Assembly: GCA_902526075.1 (NCBI GenBank)
Contig: CABZJM010000004.1
Coordinates: 1 to 64,000, forward strand
Reading direction: 5' to 3'
DNA length: 64,000 nt
DNA from: an uncultured Bacteroidota bacterium
GTDB taxonomy: Bacteria > Bacteroidota > Bacteroidia > Flavobacteriales > Flavobacteriaceae
Positions 21,901 to 30,800 of this stretch are shown here, one piece after another. Within the stretch, counting starts at the first letter, position 1; each line of letters begins with the position of its first letter. Made by a program: the position numbers and the translations under genes. Under the pieces are notes generated by a model, which did no database searches, was not told where the DNA came from, and saw only the letters and a list, made by a program, of their open reading frames with translations.

Positions 21901-22592
21901 TCAGCTACTGTCCAATACCTTGTATAGTAATCTAAGGCCATATCTCCAAAAGGATCTAGTAGTGCAGAAATAAGCCTGTTCTCCTGCTCTTGACCAAAGC
22001 TGACTAGGAACCCTTGAAGAATTAAGATTATAATTACAAATATAAATCCTGCAGAAATATTTCTTGTGAATGTAACAATTCCAAAGACAATTGCTCCGGT
22101 GAAAATCATGTTTGGAATTATATATATTACATATATGTCAAGGTATGGCTTTAGCTCAAATTCTGTTAACAGGTCAGGGTTAACCCCTGGTAAATTAAAC
22201 CCACAAGCAATTCCCAAACCAATTGTAAAAACAATAATATTAACTATCAGTAATCCGCTTAAAAACTTAGCCAATAAGTATTCTAGCTTTGTAAAGGGAT
22301 ACGAATATAATATGCTGTACATATTGCTCTTAAAGTCTCTATACACAGAAACCCCTATAATTGAAGGGTATAAGAAAATAACCAGAGTACTAACGGCACC
22401 AAACAAGCCACCTAATGCATATGGTGAGTTCACTATAAGTGAAGATCCAACTGTTACAGTAACCGCGTCAAATATACCAGCTGCGGACCCCGAAATCATA
22501 AGGGAGATGAAGAAGAAAATAAGGCAGTAAATATAAAATGCAGGCCTGTAAATCCAATACCTTATCTCATTAATAAAAATATTTTTAAACAT
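18960..22592 (-). CDS. ABC-2 type permease fused to M1-like metallopeptidase domain
   Basis: 1210 aa; N-terminal half multi-TM permease; C-terminal half HEIAHQWWAHQVIGADVLGSTMLSESLSEY = HExxH-18-E. Confidence 0.9.
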   Translation of the reverse strand: MFKNIFINEIRYWIYRPAFYIYCLIFFFISLMISGSAAGIFDAVTVTVGSSLIVNSPYALGGLFGAVSTLVIFLYPSIIGVSVYRDFKSNMYSILYSYPFTKLEYLLAKFLSGLLIVNIIVFTIGLGIACGFNLPGVNPDLLTEFELKPYLDIYVIYIIPNMIFTGAIVFGIVTFTRNISAGFIFVIIILILQGFLVSFGQEQENRLISALLDPFGDMALDYYTRYWTVAEQNELYIPIKEIVVYNRLIWMSIASFIFAGIYKLFSFSQNAFSFSFGKKNSTRFIKSNFGGITKILLPKVNLSFSKSTKLSLLWKLSNVDFLYIIKSWPFISIVLVGLLIQLIGLFELGNIFGTATLPRTWRILQVGNSFTLAINICTFLYAGLLIHRSRISNISQLIDTTPAPIWVLYGSKFLAIVKMQIVLLSLVMVSGVIFQTFQGYYDFQIGLYLHELIALNLIYYIIWALLSFLIQALIPNPFLGLFVMIVLFIGIPLTNLAGIEQAIFKYSQGPGFSYSDMNGYGSGLNRYYIYKFYWLCLGVVFYILTLLFYNRGYVSSAVEKFKIAKNRFRGVIPFFISVFTILFISIGGYIYYVNNILNIRKSSKESEIETVEWEKKYKKFENYAQPRIVSVNVNVDIFPNTRDISASGKYTMVNKSSKSIDSIFLDHNSAINTFKFDNANTLVLEDTVYNFDIYKLEKPLKPGDSLSLAFTVKNKPNTTLRNNSSVVYNGTFINNFTLFPSLGYSGGELRDDKTREKYGLPPNELKPHPSDSTALGNTYISRDSDWIDFEAVVSTSKDQIAIAPGYLQKEWIENDRRYFHYKMDSKILNFYAFNSARYEVLKDKWRDVNLEIYYHKGHEYNLDRMMKGMKAALEYCSENFSPYQHKQARIIEFPRTAGTFAQSFPNTIPFSETIGFIADVDDSEEGGNDYPFYVTAHEIAHQWWAHQVIGADVLGSTMLSESLSEYVSLKIIESVNGKNKMRKFLKRSLDTYLTDRTFERKRENALMYNDGQGYIHYQKGSLIFYALSDYIGENTLNQALSTYVKKTAFQEPPYTTSIELVNELKKVTPDSLSYVIKDMFETITLYENKVISAKSKELENGKFQLDLEFNVSKYRNDEKGKMFYGDREIDSIYFQSEEMKKPQYSVYLEDYIDVGVFGENDDNELYLKKHKITSINNKLSIILDKKPVEVGVDPYNKLIDTNSDDNRVKI

Positions 22593-22599
22593 GAGTAGA

Positions 22600-23481
22600 T
22601 TAATTAGTATTATCTTCTTTTAGTGCAATAAAATAAACATCGTCTAGCTGAGGCTCTGCTTTTTTGAACCCAACAGCTGGTCTTTTTTCAGAAAAAACCC
22701 TAACATTAATGGAGTTATCCACATTATAATTAGATGAAAGAACATTATATTTTTTCTCAAACTTTTCTAAATCACTTCTTTTAACAGATTTAGTCCATAT
22801 TTTACCAACAATCTCTTTAGTTGACTTTGCAGGTTTAACATGCCTTAATATCTTTCCGCCATTCATTATCGCCATATCATTACAAAGCTCCTTTACATCT
22901 TCAACTATATGCGTAGAAAAAATAACTGTACAATTTGTCCCAACCTCTCTAAGAACATTTAAAAACCTTTGCCTTTCAGCAGGGTCTAACCCAGCTGTAG
23001 GTTCATCCACAATTATAAGTTTAGGGTTGTTTAGTAATAGTTGAGCAATTCCAAACCTTTGCTTCATACCACCAGAGTATCCGTCTACATTTTTATTCCT
23101 TACATCATAAAGATTTGTTATTTCTAGTAGTTCTTGAACCAACGCCTTTCTTTCTTCTTTATTTTGAATCCCTTTTAATGAAGCTAAGTAATTCAGAAGC
23201 TGTTCAGCAGACATCTTAGGATAAACACCAAAAGATTGTGGAAGATATCCTAGCACCTTTCTTAGTGACAGTTTATCATTAAGAACATCAATTTCATTAA
23301 AATGTATTTTACCTTCGTCAGGGGATTGTATCGTGGCAATTGTTCTCATTAAGGTGGATTTTCCTGCACCATTTGGTCCCAGTAAGCCAAACATTCCGAC
23401 ACCAATTCTTAAGTTAACATTGTCAAGAGCTTTTACTTTGTTAGAATATGTTTTTGTTAGGTTTTTTACAATTAATTCCAT
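22600..23481 (-). CDS. ABC transporter ATP-binding protein
   Basis: 293 aa; Walker A GLLGPNGAGKSTLM, signature YSGGMKQRFGIAQ, Walker B LIIVDEPTAGLDP. Confidence 0.97.
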   Translation of the reverse strand: MELIVKNLTKTYSNKVKALDNVNLRIGVGMFGLLGPNGAGKSTLMRTIATIQSPDEGKIHFNEIDVLNDKLSLRKVLGYLPQSFGVYPKMSAEQLLNYLASLKGIQNKEERKALVQELLEITNLYDVRNKNVDGYSGGMKQRFGIAQLLLNNPKLIIVDEPTAGLDPAERQRFLNVLREVGTNCTVIFSTHIVEDVKELCNDMAIMNGGKILRHVKPAKSTKEIVGKIWTKSVKRSDLEKFEKKYNVLSSNYNVDNSINVRVFSEKRPAVGFKKAEPQLDDVYFIALKEDNTN

Positions 23482-23941
23482 AAAAGATTATTTATAAGAC
23501 AAACAATTTAATTAATTAGTTCTTAAAGTTTAACTTTTTTATTTTTTTTAACACATTTGTGCATTCCTGCTAAATGAGATAGTTAATGCTAAAAGCATAA
23601 GTATTTTTTAATAATTTATTAAATAAATAGTTAATTTTATAAGAATATAATATAAATTAATATTCATATAAGCAAGTCATTTTTTCTAAAAATTATTAAT
23701 TTTTCTCTATTTTTTTATTAAAATTGATGAAAAAAACATCAAAATTGGTTAAAAATGATCTTTTTTATTTAAAAATACTTAATTATTGAATTCATAATTT
23801 TTATATAAATTATTATTAGTAAATTTTAAGTATTTTTATCACATTTTTTAATCATTTTGAGTATATTTTATTCAATTTTAGTAGTTTTTTGTTGTTTTTT
23901 GGCTAAAAAGTCATCAATTTTGATATTATTAAATATTTAAT
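23482..23941. promoter_or_regulatory. Long, very AT-rich intergenic region upstream of accB
   Basis: About 460 bp with no credible ORF, visibly dominated by A/T tracts, containing inverted repeats TTGATG-N7-CATCAA (23724-23742) and ATCAA-TT-TTGAT (23913-23924). Confidence 0.5.
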
Positions 23942-24415
23942 ATGAAGTTAAAAGAAATTCAAAATCTAATTAAATTTGTTGCAAAATCTGGTGCTAATGA
24001 AGTTAGCGTAGAGATGGAGGATGTAAAAATTACTATTAAAACATCCTCTGAAACACCCCCAATTGTTGTGCAAGAGCCAATTGTTGTTCCCCAACAACCT
24101 ATCTCGCCAGTTTCTATTCCAACACACGATACTATTGACCCAACACCTAAAACCCAAGCAGATGATGTATCTAATCTTATTACTATTACATCTCCAATAA
24201 TAGGAACATTTTACAGAAAACCTTCACCTGACAAACCTACATTCGTCGAAGTAGGAGATACAATTTCCGAAGGCACCGTACTATGTGTTATAGAAGCCAT
24301 GAAATTATTTAATGATATTGAGTCTGAGATCTCAGGTAAAATTGTAAAAATTTTAGTTGATGACTCAAGCCCTGTTGAATTTGATCAACCTCTTTTTTTA
24401 GTTGACCCCTCTTAA
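23942..24415 (+). CDS. accB: Acetyl-CoA carboxylase biotin carboxyl carrier protein
   Basis: 157 aa; biotinylation motif VIEAMKLFNDIESE. Confidence 0.97.
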   Translation: MKLKEIQNLIKFVAKSGANEVSVEMEDVKITIKTSSETPPIVVQEPIVVPQQPISPVSIPTHDTIDPTPKTQADDVSNLITITSPIIGTFYRKPSPDKPTFVEVGDTISEGTVLCVIEAMKLFNDIESEISGKIVKILVDDSSPVEFDQPLFLVDPS

Positions 24416-24429
24416 ATAAATAACCCAAT

Positions 24430-25770
24430 ATGTTTAAAAAGATTTTAATAGCCAACAGAGGTGAAATTGCTTTACGTGTCATAAGAACCTGTAAAGAGAT
24501 GGGTATTCAAACAGTTGCTGTTTATTCAACGGCAGACGCTGAAAGTATTCATGTCAAATTTGCAGATGAAGCCGTTTGTATTGGGCCTGCCCCAAGTTCT
24601 GAATCTTATCTTCGGATTTCAAATATAATTGCAGCAGCAGAAATCACAAATGCCGATGCTATTCATCCAGGCTATGGGTTTCTTTCAGAAAATGCTAAGT
24701 TTTCTAAGATTTGTGAAGAACATAATATAAAGTTTATAGGTGCTTCTCCCAGTATGATTAACAAAATGGGTGATAAAGCTACTGCTAAAGCAACTATGAT
24801 AGAGGCTGGTGTTCCTTGTGTACCCGGAAGTGAAGGAATTATTGAATCATTCAATCATTGTACGAAGCTTGCTAAGAAAGTTGGATACCCGGTTATGTTG
24901 AAAGCTAGTGCAGGTGGAGGAGGAAAAGGAATGCGTGCTGTTTGGAAAGAAGATCAGCTTGAAGATGCTTGGAATTCTGCTCGAGTTGAGTCCAAGGCAG
25001 CATTTGCAAATGATGATATGTACATGGAAAAACTAATTGAAGAGCCCCGTCATATTGAAATCCAGATTGTTGGTGACTCTAAGGGAAAGGCCTGTCATTT
25101 ATCCGAAAGAGATTGCTCAATTCAAAGAAGACATCAAAAATTAACTGAGGAAGTTCCGTCTCCATTTATGACAGATAAATTAAGGGAAAAAATGGGCGCA
25201 GCTGCTGTTAAGGCTGCAGAATATATAAAATATGAAGGAGTAGGTACAGTGGAGTTTTTGGTTGATAAAAATAGAAAGTTTTATTTCATGGAAATGAATA
25301 CTAGAATTCAAGTAGAACACCCGATTACTGAACAGGTTATTGATTATGATTTAATAAGAGAACAAATTATGGTGGCTTCTGGAGAAAAAATTTCTGGTAA
25401 AAATTACATACCCAAATTACACTCAATCGAGTGTAGAATAAACGCAGAAGATCCACATCATGATTTTAGACCATCTCCAGGTAAGATTACAAACCTTCAT
25501 TTACCAGGTGGGCATGGAGTAAGAATTGATACCCATGTTTATTCTGGTTATACAATTCCGCCAAATTACGATTCTATGATCGCTAAATTAATTACAACCG
25601 CACAGACGAGAGAAGAGGCCATAAATAAAATGAAAAGAGCACTTGATGAGTTTGTTATTGAAGGAATAAAAACCACAATTCCATTTCACAGAAAATTAAT
25701 GGATAGTCAGCCTTATATCGAAGGCAACTACACTACTATGTTTATGGAAGATTTTTCAATGGAAGATTGA
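24430..25770 (+). CDS. accC: Acetyl-CoA carboxylase biotin carboxylase subunit
   Basis: 446 aa; [66 protein letters not shown]. Confidence 0.98.
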   Translation: MFKKILIANRGEIALRVIRTCKEMGIQTVAVYSTADAESIHVKFADEAVCIGPAPSSESYLRISNIIAAAEITNADAIHPGYGFLSENAKFSKICEEHNIKFIGASPSMINKMGDKATAKATMIEAGVPCVPGSEGIIESFNHCTKLAKKVGYPVMLKASAGGGGKGMRAVWKEDQLEDAWNSARVESKAAFANDDMYMEKLIEEPRHIEIQIVGDSKGKACHLSERDCSIQRRHQKLTEEVPSPFMTDKLREKMGAAAVKAAEYIKYEGVGTVEFLVDKNRKFYFMEMNTRIQVEHPITEQVIDYDLIREQIMVASGEKISGKNYIPKLHSIECRINAEDPHHDFRPSPGKITNLHLPGGHGVRIDTHVYSGYTIPPNYDSMIAKLITTAQTREEAINKMKRALDEFVIEGIKTTIPFHRKLMDSQPYIEGNYTTMFMEDFSMED

Positions 25771-25771
25771 T

Positions 25772-27307
25772 ATGAAGAAAATAGTTGTTGTTGGTTCAGG
25801 AATAAATGGTTTGGTGGCAGCTAATTACTTGGCCAAAAACAATTTTCATGTTACAATAATTGAAAAGAAAAATACAGTTGGTGGAGCTTGCGTTAAAGAT
25901 ACTGCTGTAATTAACGGAAAAGACATCAATTACGCCCATGGTGCTACCGTACTTGGGATGATGCAAAAATTTGTTTTCGAAGAAACAGGGCTAGCTAACC
26001 ATGTAAAAACGTATTTTCCAAAAGAACCAAAAATTGTGTATTTCAATGATTCAGACAGCGCTACAAGAATTTTTCAAGACACGAACGATTTATGTTCTGA
26101 ATTAGAAGAAAAGTGGAATGAAAAAGGAAACGTCAGATTATTTAGAGCTGATGAAAATAAAGTAATAGATTATTTGCAGGGTCTTTACAGAAACGGCTTA
26201 ACACCTAGTCTTGAGTCAGCAAGGGAATACTTAGGAGATTATTTAACCAAGCTTTGGGTAGAGGGGTCAGCCTATGATCTGTTGAATCACTATTTTACTT
26301 CTGAAAAAACAAAATTATACATGGGAATGACAGTGATTGAAAGTGGGCCAACTTCATTATATGAACAAGGTTCAGCCATTAACATCCCACTGATGGATTC
26401 AGGATCAATTTTCAATGGCTATTGGGGTTTTGTTAAAGAAGGGATTTGGAAAATTACTGAGAAACTCTCAAAAATAAATTTAGATGTTGGAGTTGATTTG
26501 ATGCTATCAACTGAAATCAAACAAATTGATACTTCAAACAATTTAATCTATTATGTAAAGGATAAAAACGAAAAGAAAATACATTACGATTACATCTTCT
26601 TTGCCACTGATCCGATCACCCCTTCAAAGATTTTAGAAGACAATTCACTTACAATTGGACTTGAAAAAAAAGATTGGATCGGAACAAGTGGAAAAATCAC
26701 CTTATTTTTTAAAAAGCCTCTCAAATGGAAGTATACTGACAAAAAAAACAATTATGATACATCATTCAGATTTATATTTTCTAATCAAAGCTTAAAAGAA
26801 TTTGAAAAAAACAGTCAAGACTCTAAAAAAGGGCTTAAAGATTATATTCCAGGCTATATTCAAATTTATCCTGAAGGAGCAGCACAAAGAAAAATGGGTA
26901 ATGTTGAAAAATTTGACAAAGTAATTTTATTTACAAAGAATTTTTCATTTGAAAATAGAAGTGAAGATCTTAATGATATAAAAAATAATATTATTTCAAG
27001 TTTTTTAAAATTTATTAAAAACCCTGAAGACCTAATTGACTCAAAATTTATAACTCCAAAAGATCTAAATGAAATTTTTCTATTTCCAAAGGGAAACATT
27101 GACCATCTGTCGCTTTCAACTAATCAAAACTTTGATAAGCGTAGCTTATCCAGCGAACCTAATGACAAATTTTATAGATACTCGGATTATAACAATATAT
27201 ATTATTGCGGAGCTGGGTCTTTCCCTTGCGGAAGTGTAGCGGGTACACCAGGCTATATGTCCACTAAGCAGTTTTTAAATGAAGAGCCAAAAGCGACTAA
27301 TGCATAA
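25772..27307 (+). CDS. FAD-dependent oxidoreductase, phytoene desaturase/amine oxidase-like
   Basis: 511 aa; MKKIVVVGSGINGLVAANYLAKNNFHVTIIEKKNTVGGACV (GxGxxG) and C-terminal YYCGAGSFPCGSVAGTPGY. Confidence 0.85.
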   Translation: MKKIVVVGSGINGLVAANYLAKNNFHVTIIEKKNTVGGACVKDTAVINGKDINYAHGATVLGMMQKFVFEETGLANHVKTYFPKEPKIVYFNDSDSATRIFQDTNDLCSELEEKWNEKGNVRLFRADENKVIDYLQGLYRNGLTPSLESAREYLGDYLTKLWVEGSAYDLLNHYFTSEKTKLYMGMTVIESGPTSLYEQGSAINIPLMDSGSIFNGYWGFVKEGIWKITEKLSKINLDVGVDLMLSTEIKQIDTSNNLIYYVKDKNEKKIHYDYIFFATDPITPSKILEDNSLTIGLEKKDWIGTSGKITLFFKKPLKWKYTDKKNNYDTSFRFIFSNQSLKEFEKNSQDSKKGLKDYIPGYIQIYPEGAAQRKMGNVEKFDKVILFTKNFSFENRSEDLNDIKNNIISSFLKFIKNPEDLIDSKFITPKDLNEIFLFPKGNIDHLSLSTNQNFDKRSLSSEPNDKFYRYSDYNNIYYCGAGSFPCGSVAGTPGYMSTKQFLNEEPKATNA

Positions 27308-27326
27308 AAGTTTTTATATTGACAGC

Positions 27327-27851
27327 ATGAAAAAAAAATTAATTCCAGCTCTTCTGTTTTTTTTACTATTTTTTTCAGAAGAACTTTTAATTGCCCAGAC
27401 AGACGGAGCATCTTTTACCATTTATTTAATTAGACACTCAGAAAAAGACCTTTTGTCTGAAAATCAATTGGACCCACCTCTAACAACATGTGGAATAGAA
27501 AGATCTGAGCATTTGGCCTCATATTTTGAAGACATGAATATTAAAAACGTTTACAGTACAAATTATTTAAGAACAATAAAAACAGCCACGCCAACAGCTT
27601 CTTCAAAAAAAGTAACCATACAATATTATGACTCAAGTAATTTAAAGCTTTTTTCTGAACAACTTTTAAATTCAAAACAAAACAGCATAGTTGTTGGTCA
27701 TAGTAATACAACCCCAATATTAGCTGGATTATTAACCGGAAAGGATATGAAACCTTTCAATGAAAACATATACAACAGGATATACAAAGTTATTATTAGT
27801 CAAAATAATAAGAAACTATTTGTATTTAAGACATCTTTTGATTGTAATTAA
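27327..27851 (+). CDS. Histidine phosphatase family protein, secreted
   Basis: ORF 27279..27851; likely start at M17 (27327) with signal peptide; YLIRHSEKD (RHG-like) and VVGHSNTTP motifs. Confidence 0.85.
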   Translation: MKKKLIPALLFFLLFFSEELLIAQTDGASFTIYLIRHSEKDLLSENQLDPPLTTCGIERSEHLASYFEDMNIKNVYSTNYLRTIKTATPTASSKKVTIQYYDSSNLKLFSEQLLNSKQNSIVVGHSNTTPILAGLLTGKDMKPFNENIYNRIYKVIISQNNKKLFVFKTSFDCN

Positions 27852-27872
27852 TAATATATTGTATTCACCTTT

Positions 27873-30800
27873 ATGAGAATGAGAAATTTTATATTAATAT
27901 CAATTTTTTTGTTTCTTTTTCAAAACCTCGGCTTTGCTCAATTTGTTACTATTGACAATTACTCGGTTAATAATCTTGGTCAAGCTCAATTATCCATTCA
28001 GGGGCAGCAAGGCAAATACTATATTCTTCACGCACAACACAACTCGGAATTTAATTGGGCGACGTCACTTACCATTGGCTTAAATGGCACTATGATTATT
28101 TCGGAATCATCACAGGCCTATCCGCTAGAAAACTATTCTATAACAGAGCACGATATCGACAACCCTGATGATTATGATGGGGACGGAATTGATGATATCA
28201 CAGAATTTAATAACATGCCAACTGATTCACCCTTCAATTATGCGCCAGCGATTGATTTTATAGATGGATCAACGTCAATACCTGATGCTGAGACATTTAT
28301 GGAGCTGGCCACTGTTAATAATGTAAGTTGGGCCCCCTTTTTAGATGATCAGCTTTATGTTAAGTTTGGAATATTAGACAGAGACACACCTAATCCGAAA
28401 GTTTATTTTATTAACAGTAATACATATACAATTCACGCCAGCTTTTGGAATGGCATAGGTGCTTCAGTTATTGGAGATGACGCATCTGGTGAAATCGTTT
28501 TTAATCCAAATACAATATTGCCAACAGGGATAATTGGAACGTATTCTTTTAATTTCTCTTTTGGTGACGCTTATAATTTTGAGGACACCCAAAGAACTTA
28601 TGAATTATTAGTAGCAAGCATGCCATTTCTGCAAAACAATATGAACCATTTTATAGGACAGGCAGATGAAAATGACCACTTAAACAATCACGCTGATGAA
28701 TTTCTAGATTCAAGATTTGATGTGGTTTTGGAGACTGATGTTTTTGCTGAAGTGAACTATATACCCTTTCATTTAGCCGAAGGATATGGATATTTTAGAC
28801 ACATGCAAAATCTAAATGAGACCCCCGGAAGTAGAGATATCGTTCTTTATGATGCCTTGCCAAATTCATTGCCCAGGGTTGGAGGTATCATAACATCTGT
28901 TATTCAAACACCGCTATCTCATGTAAACCTTAGGGCAATTCAGGATAATGTTCCCAACGCATATATAGCTGATCCCCTTTCTATAAACGAAATAGCAAGC
29001 TTACTAAACGGCTACATATATTATAAGGTTGAAAATGAAAGCTATGAAATAAGAGAAGCTACATTAGATGAGGTTAATGACTGGTATGAAAATATTAGAC
29101 CATCTGAACCACAGTTTCCAATACGTGATTTGAGTATCACTGAAATACTACCTCTTTCGGATATTGATTTCGAAATGTCAACCGCATTTGGTGCAAAATG
29201 TGCAAATGTTGCAACGATGAGGACATTCCAATTTCCAGATGGTACTATTCCAGACGGATTCGGTATTCCATTTTATTATTATGATGAATTTATGCAGTTT
29301 AACAACTTTTATGAGGAAGTCCAAATAATGATTGACAACCCTAGTTTCCAATATGATATAAATTTTAGGGTCGATCGGCTTCAAACCCTACGTACAGCAA
29401 TTAAAGACGCGCCTATGCCTCAGTGGATGTTAGACGACCTTCAAGCCATGCATGATGCTTTTCCAGAAGGTACGGCTGTTCGAGTTAGATCCAGTACCAA
29501 CAATGAAGATCTTCCTGGATTTAGCGGAGCCGGACTATATACATCTAAGACCCAATATTCTGATGAGGGCCATATTTCAAAATCTGTAAAGCAAGTTTTT
29601 GCCAGTATGTGGAATTTTAGGGCTTACGAAGAAAGAGATTTTTATAGAATTGATCATTTCTCAGCAGCTATGGGACTACTCTGCCATCCGAACTATCAGC
29701 AAGAACAATCGAATGGTGTGGGAATAAGTATTGACCCAATTTATGAAACCGAGGATACGTTTTATCTAAACACCCAAGTTGGTGAATCATTGATAACTAA
29801 CCCAGATCCAAATTCTGTTCCTGAGGAAATTTTACTATACAGAGATCCTACACAGTCAGGCGGCTATTTAGTTTTAAGGCTTTCAAACTTAGTAAATGCA
29901 GGAGAGCTTATAATGGATGACGAATACCTAAATCAAATGCGAGACTATTTGACTGTAATTCATGATGAATTTGCCATACTTTACGATGTTGCCGGTCAAG
30001 AGGACTTTGCTATGGATATTGAATATAAAGTCACAGCCCAAAACCAACTAGCCATCAAACAAGCTAGGCCATGGGTATCCTTCTGGGCAGACATTAACGG
30101 CGACTATGATTTGGCCGTTGATGCAATAATAAACCCTGAGACATCGTCAAGCTTAGGAGATGATGAACTTGTAATGGTTACTATTGCAAATTATGGATTA
30201 AACGAGATAAGTAATTTTGAAATTCAACTTGTTTTTGGTGATGAAATAGTTGAAACGATTACGATAACTGAGATTATCGAGCCTTTTGAAGAATCAAATT
30301 TTCAATTTACAATTCCAATAGATTTATCAAACAGTGGTGATTATGAAATTACGGTTAATCTTAGTCATCCTGATGATGTATATGAGAATAACGATTCATT
30401 AACAACCACGGTAAGTAACATACTACATTATGATGCTTCACTAGAAATAGATGCCCTTAGAGTTTTATGTGGCGATGTAGTTGAAGTAGATTTGACGATT
30501 TCTAATTTAGGAGATACAACAATTAACGAAATTGAAATTGAGACCTTGGTAAATGGAGTTTCAACATCCGTTAATTACGGGTCTTTCGATATTGCATATT
30601 TAGAACAGGAAAATATTACGCTGGTTTTGGATCAAAATCTTCAAGGATCAAATGATATCTTATTAGATATAATCTCTCTTAACAATCAAAATGATGAAAA
30701 CACTGCAAATGACATTGTCACAACTACAACAACACTAGAATCATCATATAATATTGTTACTTTCATTATTAATCCTGACAACTACCCCGAAGAAACTTCT

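Noticed and set aside
23482-23941. Replication origin (oriC) in the AT-rich spacer
   Set aside because: Only a degenerate TTATCACA resembles a DnaA box; no cluster of TTATNCACA boxes and no dnaA/dnaN nearby.
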